64,000 nt of DNA from Cycas panzhihuaensis (Eukaryota; Cycadophyta). The notes below the pieces were generated by a model, which worked only from the letters and a program-made list of their open reading frames with translations, was not told where the DNA came from and ran no database searches. The position numbers were made by a program, and so were the translations under genes. Every line of letters starts with the position of its first letter. Position 1 is the first letter of the stretch. The DNA is taken from positions 135,725,741-135,789,740 of the forward strand of contig CM041465.1 of NCBI GenBank assembly GCA_023213395.1, in the 5' to 3' direction. Positions 58,546-64,000 of the stretch are shown here, one piece after another.

Positions 58546-59152
58546 TGTTGGATATTGTGACAACAATATTTTGGAGTTAAAATTTTGGTGTATTTTCAGC
58601 GCAGTTTCCCCCCCTAATCTTTCTCCGAGGGTTCCAAGGGGGGCAGGAGCCCCTCTTGGCTGGGGGGTGCGGGGGCGATAGCGCTGACCCGAAAAATTAG
58701 CCATGTAAACCTTATTAAATTGTAAAGAGAATCAAGGTTGTTCGATACAAATACCCTAGATTCTATGGTTGAGATTTAGGTCTTGGATGTTCCTCTCATG
58801 TAGCCCGTTTTAGGGCTTTTCTTATTATGTTGTAATATAATGCAATGTAATGTGATGAGGGCAGCAGACGGTTGTTGTTCTTAAGAGTACTCTGCTACTG
58901 AGATATATTGTTTCTCCATCCTACAACAATAAAGATCGATACATTTCCTGTGTGGATATTTCCTTAGTACACTGCTAGGGTTTTACCACGTTATATCAGG
59001 TGCACATGATGTTTAGCTTGTATATTGATATTGTTGTATTATCTCTATTTTTAGAACTTGCATGTTAAATCTTAGTTTCGATTCCTGTGACTAGTTGCAA
59101 AACAGTTTAGATCTTGTGGTGGTTTAAGGTTTAGGACCTTGTATTCTCAACA
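58546..59152 (+). mobile_element. Solo copia-type LTR
   Basis: 607 bp from TGTTGGATATTG to ATTCTCAACA, flanked on both sides by ACTAC (58541-58545 and 59153-59157). With exact target duplication and no internal region it is a solo LTR, the product of LTR-LTR recombination. Contains a G-rich block at 58628-58677 and the copia end signature TTTACCACGTTA. A diverged copy is at 35303-35888. Confidence 0.88.
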
Positions 59153-59640
59153 ACTACATTACTAGATCTATAATTATTTGGGGCATATTCAGCCTTCTGA
59201 AGAAGATATACAATAGATTTCACTGCTACAAGTCTACTACAACTACATTTTTTCAGGTTCTTCAGTTTTCTTTTTAGATGTAAATATATATTTTTGATAT
59301 ATCTGCAACATATTATCTATTTTTGATACTTTTTATTATAAAAAGATCTCAAGTACATATACATGCATTTTATGTGCTTGATATATTTTTGTCAAAATAT
59401 TTGATATTTATTTTTTAGTTCATTGTGGTTTTGTTAAAAGTACAAAAATATCCATATGAATCAAGTTTTTTTTGTCAAGCTGTCTTTGTTATTTGTAGAA
59501 TTTTTTTTCGAAACAACATTTCTTATTCATAGTGCATCCACCATTACAATAGTTACTAAATATAGGCAATCACCTTGCTGTTACCATCTCATCATTTCTT
59601 CCTTGTGAAGATAAAAACAATAGTAAACATATATATACTT
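59153..59640 (+). other. Leader of element K, continued
   Basis: Resumes the K leader after the solo LTR. Around 59170-59300 it matches 12120-12290 of element C, including TATTCAGCC and a GAAGAAG..TATAC phrase. Non-coding. Confidence 0.55.
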
Positions 59641-59881
59641 GCAGCTCAAAGAGGAATGAAACCAAGTAGAGGGGAAGGTGGTCCAAACTATTGAACACAT
59701 TCACAATTATGTTATCATTCGTTACAGAATCAATTTCAGGTCTTGGAAACTGACCATTGATGAGAATTCCCTGAGGATAAATGGTCCCTTAAGTAATATT
59801 ATAGGCAAAGAATTTATAGGAATCTTCTGTTTTGAACAAAACTAAATAATCAATAGATAGAAACAGTTGCAACCATCTCAT
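59641..59881 (-). pseudogene. SKU5-like multicopper oxidase first-exon fragment
   Basis: Minus frame from an ATG at 59881: MRWLQLFLSIDYLVLF (a plausible signal peptide), then TEDSYKFFAYNIT, a stop at 59789-59791, GTIYPQGILINGQFPRPEI, and SVTNDNIIVNVFNSLD. This matches the N-terminus of SKU5-similar/pollen-type cupredoxin proteins (..F..WNVTYGTIYPLGV.QQGILINGQFPGP.I..VTNDN..INVFNSLDEP). Five residues after GTIYP are missing and the frame shifts after FNSLD. Family proteins are secreted or GPI-anchored wall proteins. Only the first of three cupredoxin domains begins here. It sits antisense to element K, in the same place where element C carries its annexin-like piece. Confidence 0.82.
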
Positions 59882-60684
59882 ATGTTGTAAAGTGTCCATC
59901 ATTAGCATAGACCATATGTTCAATTTCATATTACAGTAGCTACACTATTCATTCCCAACACAACCACGAAATGAAAGTATCTCAAACCCTCTCTATTCTT
60001 TATTAACTTCAAAGTATACAAAAGAGAATCCAAAACCTTGCTTTGTTATTGTAAATCTTTGGAATCACAAAAAAAAAAAGAAAAAAAACAAACAACTACA
60101 GTGCTCTTTGATATAGATCTTTGACTCCAATCTTCTTTGTAATAAATAGCAAAGAACCTGATCTCCTTTTCACCTTGCATTCTCTTGCACCCAAAACTGG
60201 TTAATTTCACCCTCCACTGAAAATAGGTTCCATAGGGCCTACTCATGAAGTGTATAAATTATTGGAACATCCAAAAACAGTTCCCTCCAAGCCTCATTCA
60301 AGGCTGATTCAGTCGAATAGGCTCGAAAACTTCCCAACCAACTAGGAAACCAATGATCCCATTTGGATGTGCTTGCCATAGCAATTTATCTCGCATCTCA
60401 TCTGCTTGGGCCATGCTTAAGTAGCAATAAAGCAATAAGAAAGCATCACATATCTCTAAAACTAGGAGAACCCATCATTGTATTCCCATGTTATTCCCCA
60501 AAGAAGACAATCTATTACAGTAAGGGAAAACCTAAAAATAAAAAAAATGAAAAACACTCATAAAAGTAGGCAAATTCCTACTCACAATGACCAAAGTGGA
60601 GGATATAGCGACCTCGTCTCCCTCTGTCTCAGCTTTTGCGGCCCCCTCAGCAAAAGCTGCTCCTTCAACGACCTCCGTCATCTA
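59882..60684. other. Host-like DNA of unknown source within element K
   Basis: GC is higher than in transposon leaders. The first part may be the 5' flank of the SKU5-like source gene. A minus frame at 60046-60246 (MSRPYGTYFQWRVKLTSFGC..) and an adjoining minus phrase AWRELFLDVPIIYTLHE near 60260-60310 look protein-like but I do not recognise them. Confidence 0.35.
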
Positions 60685-61011
60685 TTAGTTGAAGGTTAAA
60701 AAATAACAGAACAAAAGAATCAACCACCTTAACCCAATGTTGTCTTGTGGCTGGTGATAACTGTTACTATTGTAATTTTTTGAAGATACATCTTCCATAG
60801 TATCCTTCTTGGATTCTTCACTGTAAACACCTTTGGTAGCCTGGCCATTACCTGTGGCTCGCTTCCCTACATCTTCACCTAAGACCAATTGCAAATCATC
60901 GACATTGAGATCATGATACAATCCTTTGGAGATGTGTTTTTTTTTCTGCAAATCTTTTTCCTCTGCGTTCTCGATGTGTTGCATGTTGGGAGACATCACG
61001 TGAAGATGCAT
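60685..61011 (-). pseudogene. Open frame of 108 codons, family unknown
   Basis: Hydrophilic protein-like sequence with HDLNVDDLQLVLGEDVGKRA and EESKKDTMEDVSSKN, ending in a hydrophobic tail (RWLILLFCYFLTF). No family recognised. Its 5' side (61012-61130) is GC-rich for this window (GCGACGACAAATAG.., GGCGACGACTGC). It could be another captured exon. Confidence 0.35.
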
Positions 61012-61242
61012 TAGTCAACTTCGGTTGCGTGATAGTGATTCGAGGGTAGCACAAGTCGTGTGACACTCTGACAGGCTGCGACGACAAATAGATTCAACGG
61101 CGACGACTGCATTATTCTCTCTTTTCAATTTTTTTATTTTTCATAAAGTTAAAAATTTAATTACATTTTACAAATTTTTTGAATCAATTTTTGAAAAAAC
61201 CCTAGCCCCTATATGTATTGGAATATAAACCAGGAGGACTAT
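61012..61242 (-). other. Internal DNA beside the inverted primer-binding sites
   Basis: Moderately GC-rich up to 61130, then AT-rich. No gene seen. Next to the primer sites, so it should be the 5' leader of a minus-strand element. Confidence 0.4.
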
Positions 61243-61294
61243 GCTCTGATACCAAATGATAGAAAAAATATAGAGCCAAAGTGCTTTGATACCA
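61243..61294 (-). repeat. Two primer-binding sites, 40 bp apart, minus strand
   Basis: GCTCTGATACCA at 61243-61254 (exact complement of the initiator methionine site) and GCTTTGATACCA at 61283-61294 (one base off) stand immediately left of the LTR at 61295. Confidence 0.88.
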
Positions 61295-61686
61295 TGTTAG
61301 AAATAATATTTGCAAGAAACAATAATAGCAAGACTATGCTCTATACCAGTATTACATCAATACATCAGTGTATCACCATTACAATAGCATAAAACACATG
61401 AAAGCCTTGTTGTTCAATCCATTGTAGTAGAATGAGCATTACAAATCTCCTCAAAAGTAGGTGGTGTCTAAAGACACCAGGGTTATACACCCCTTAATAT
61501 TTATAGTTTGGGGGAGGAGGGAAACTCCTCAACTCCTGAATTCAAATTAATAATACAACTTAACACAAATAAAACTAACTCAACTTACCTTAACTTACCT
61601 TGACATGTTGAGTATCACATGTCTAAATTGAGGTGCATAATCTTGGTAGGTAAGAGGAAGTTGAGTGATGACATTACACTCTAACA
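61295..61686 (-). mobile_element. LTR of element H, family of C, F and K
   Basis: 392 bp, starts TGTTAGAAATAAT and ends CACTCTAACA; complements of the family phrases (CAGGGTTATACACCCC, GGAGGGAAACTCCTCAAC) are present. It has primer sites on its left and a purine tract (complement of TTCTCCCCCTTAATG) on its right. So it serves as 5' LTR for sequence to the left and 3' LTR for element H to the right, as in a tandem LTR array. Confidence 0.85.
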
Positions 61687-62190
61687 TTCTCCCCCTTAAT
61701 GTCAACACGAACACTTGTATCTTTTCCTTGAACTTATGGAACTGGTACTTGAAAAGGACTTTGAAATTCTTATCTTGATCTTTATCAACTCTTCTCACCC
61801 TTATAGTCACATATATCTCTTTATCATAGAATGATGTAGGAAGACTATAAGTAGATGAAACTTGATGCAAATGTAGATGAATAGTTATAATTTAGACTTT
61901 GTCAACTAGAACATTAGGAAGGCTTTGAACTTGAATTTTTGTAATCTTTATACTTTGAACAGTTGTCATATCATCAGGTTCATTCTTCGTTATATCATAA
62001 GATTCGTCTTCATACTCCCCCTCAAATGGATGACCAAATCCTTGTGCAACAAGGTGGTCCTGCATTTGATCTGAATCCTCATGGTTGTTGTCATCATGAT
62101 CTATTGTTCTGTTACCTGTCTCACATGCTCATCAAAAGTTTCATCAAATACAGTGGGGATATCTCCCCCATAAATAGAAATCAATAAATC
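61687..62190 (-). other. 3' internal region of element H
   Basis: Non-coding. Begins with the purine tract. Matches the corresponding parts of C and F. The 91-codon minus frame at 61595-61870 spans the LTR edge and is chance. Confidence 0.55.
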
Positions 62191-62418
62191 CTAAATAGGC
62201 TTAGAAGTTGTTAATTCAGAAACTAGTGAAAAAACATCATCAGTCATAGTGCAAAATAATAAACCTAAAATTTCATTATCTTTTCTAAAATTTTCTTTAA
62301 TGCTAAGGTCACATTCATGTTGTAAATATTTTAAAAGATCATGTTCAATAAAATAAGTTTGCATAGTGTCATACCATAGTGAAAAGTTATGGCCATAAAA
62401 AATGGGGAATTGTGCCAT
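62191..62418 (-). pseudogene. gag-like fragment of element H
   Basis: MAQFPIFYGHNFSLWYDTMQ, then TYFIEHDLLKYLQHECDL and LLFCTMTDDVFSLVSELTTS. It is the best preserved copy of the family's copia-type gag start, aligned with 15759-15828 plus 25191-25380 in C. It ends at SKPI with a stop and has no knuckle or pol. Confidence 0.78.
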
Positions 62419-64000
62419 TTTGAAAGTAATGTAATCAATAGGAAAATACTGATGTGTTTGAAAGCAAACTTAAAAAATCTTTTTCACTTATACAAAACTT
62501 GAAAAAATTTTGAGAATGAAAGAGTTTTAAAAAAGATTGCCAATTTCTCAAATGAGTAATGTAAATCTTCAATGTAAAAAATATTTCCTTTTTGTATAAA
62601 AAATAACTTTTCTTTGAGAAAAATATATATATTCTTATGAATAATTACTGGTTCAAAACAACTTAAAATGCTTGTAGAAAGATCAAGTAGAAATCTTGAG
62701 TTAAACAATGAGATATAAACTAGAATTTTCTTTAAAAAATTTGAAAGAAGACAAGCTTATTAGGATGTACATATATGCTCAACTTTAACAGCTTAAAAAC
62801 AATATTGAATAATGTCAGAATAGCTTAAAATTTTACCAATATGTAGATTGATGAGGTGTGAATCCAATGAAATAAACGGTTTTGAAAATGGGTACCAATA
62901 AATCACAATTTGAATGATGCAAAGGAATGGACCTCCTTATGGAGCCTAACAGGAGCAGGGTAGGCAAAAATTGTATAAAATGACTAATTAACCTTTAGAA
63001 AAAGTTGAACAAAGGATCAAATATTATTTATAAAGTAATCAATATTCTTCTAATTGAAAATTTTTGAAAAATATATTAAAAAATGTGTAAAAAATAATAG
63101 ATTTAGGGCAATGAGATACCTCAAATTTGATTGATTTGAAATTTAGGAAGATAATATCAAAATATATTAAAAAATATGCCAAAATGAAGAGAAATGAGTT
63201 AGCTTCCCAACGAAGCTGACGAAATTGAAATCTGATAAAAAAATGAGAAAGTTATAGTGAAAATTGTAACAAGTATTTTTATGTAGAATGTTAGGAAACA
63301 GGCAAAAAATAACTAAATTCCTTATTTTAGCGATTAAAATATTAATGAAGGTGAACTCAAAAAATTGAAATAAAAAGTGAATATTAAAGTCTATACAACG
63401 TAGATTGCTATAGAGAAAATTTGGGTAAAAAATAGTTTATCAGAAATAAATGACAGCCAGTTCTAAAAACGATTTTGTTAAAAATGCAAAAATTGCTAAA
63501 ATTTTGAAAGTCTAATGTTAAAATGGTCGAAATAAGGTCAAATTGGCACCAAATTGGTCATATGACCAGTCGAAATCAGTGTACAAAAAATTTTTGATCT
63601 ATTGGCACAAGTTTCGTCTAAAACCGATAAGCCGGAGAGAAGTTATGGCCACAAAAGCACTAATAACTCTATGAAAAAAATAAAATTTTGAAAAAATAAA
63701 GTTTAAAATTAAAAAATACTTCTTAAAAAACATGTCTGAATATATACTGAGCCGGGATTGAACCCAAGATCAATCGGATAACAAAGATCTCCAATGCTAG
63801 GAGGGTGAACTCGCTCGTCGAGTTTAAAACACAAAAAACTATACAAGTTCAAACTCGGATCTCAAAAACTATTAATTAAGTTTAAATTTTTTAAAACCTT
63901 GAGACATACAGCAGATTGAAGCCGAAAAATGGCACTACGAAAAGTGCTAATATATAGTCAATAAATGTATGAGCAACAAACGCATATAATAATATATAAT
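62419..64000 (-). other. Non-coding 5' interior of element H, runs off the window
   Basis: AT-rich, no gene seen. At 63754-63765, on the minus strand, GGGTTCAATCCC matches the B box of tRNA genes within a tRNA-like tail. Confidence 0.45.

Overview
The window reads as nuclear DNA of a seed plant with a large, repeat-rich genome. It is AT-rich, contains a three-exon plant gene with GT-AG introns, and is otherwise filled by old nested LTR retrotransposons and a decayed plant pararetrovirus. A gymnosperm (conifer-like) host is my inference from the age and density of the nesting. Almost every long reading frame is broken. I see one gene that looks intact: a 74-residue single-repeat R3 MYB of the CPC/TRY/ETC type at 31603-32174.

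Left part (1-28194). A minus-strand Ty3/gypsy chromovirus, element A (about 1570-28194), is split by two insertions. The first is a minus-strand Ty1/copia element (3138-8229, near-matching 5-bp target duplication). The second is a plus-strand non-autonomous LTR element C (11115-26254, exact duplication AGAAG). C is itself split by a second minus-strand chromovirus, B (15829-25190, exact duplication TAAGA, two 346-bp LTRs), and B carries a further insertion of about 2.85 kb of unknown type between reverse transcriptase and RNase H. The 5' LTR and primer-binding site of another element (J) lie at 1305-1569.

Middle (28195-35302). This is a low-repeat island with microsatellites, the R3 MYB gene, and a hydrophobic reading-frame pair of unknown origin (30540-31192).

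Right part (35303-64000). In order: a copia-type LTR remnant; a decayed caulimovirid RT-RNase H region on the minus strand (about 36540-37900); a plus-strand chromovirus D (38995 to about 46862) with a short coding-free LTR element E inside it; the 5' LTR and primer-binding site of element I (46863-47244); minus-strand element F (47539-56589) of the same family as C, with plus-strand element G (48145-52655) inside it; then two more members of the C/F family, K (LTR 57167-57572, plus) and H (LTR 61295-61686, minus, running off the window).

The most interesting pattern is in the non-autonomous elements C, F, H, K and G. C/F/H share an LTR family and a short copia-like gag fragment but show no pol. 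C and K carry broken pieces of host genes, antisense to the element: an annexin-like piece in C and a SKU5-like multicopper oxidase first exon in K. G, a different family, carries a KH-domain RNA-binding protein piece with what looks like its original splice donor, plus a 316-codon gag-like frame. K also has three initiator-tRNA primer-binding sites spaced exactly 42 bp apart, followed by an AGATCT-rich leader. Apart from the MYB gene, no genes here appear to work together in a pathway.
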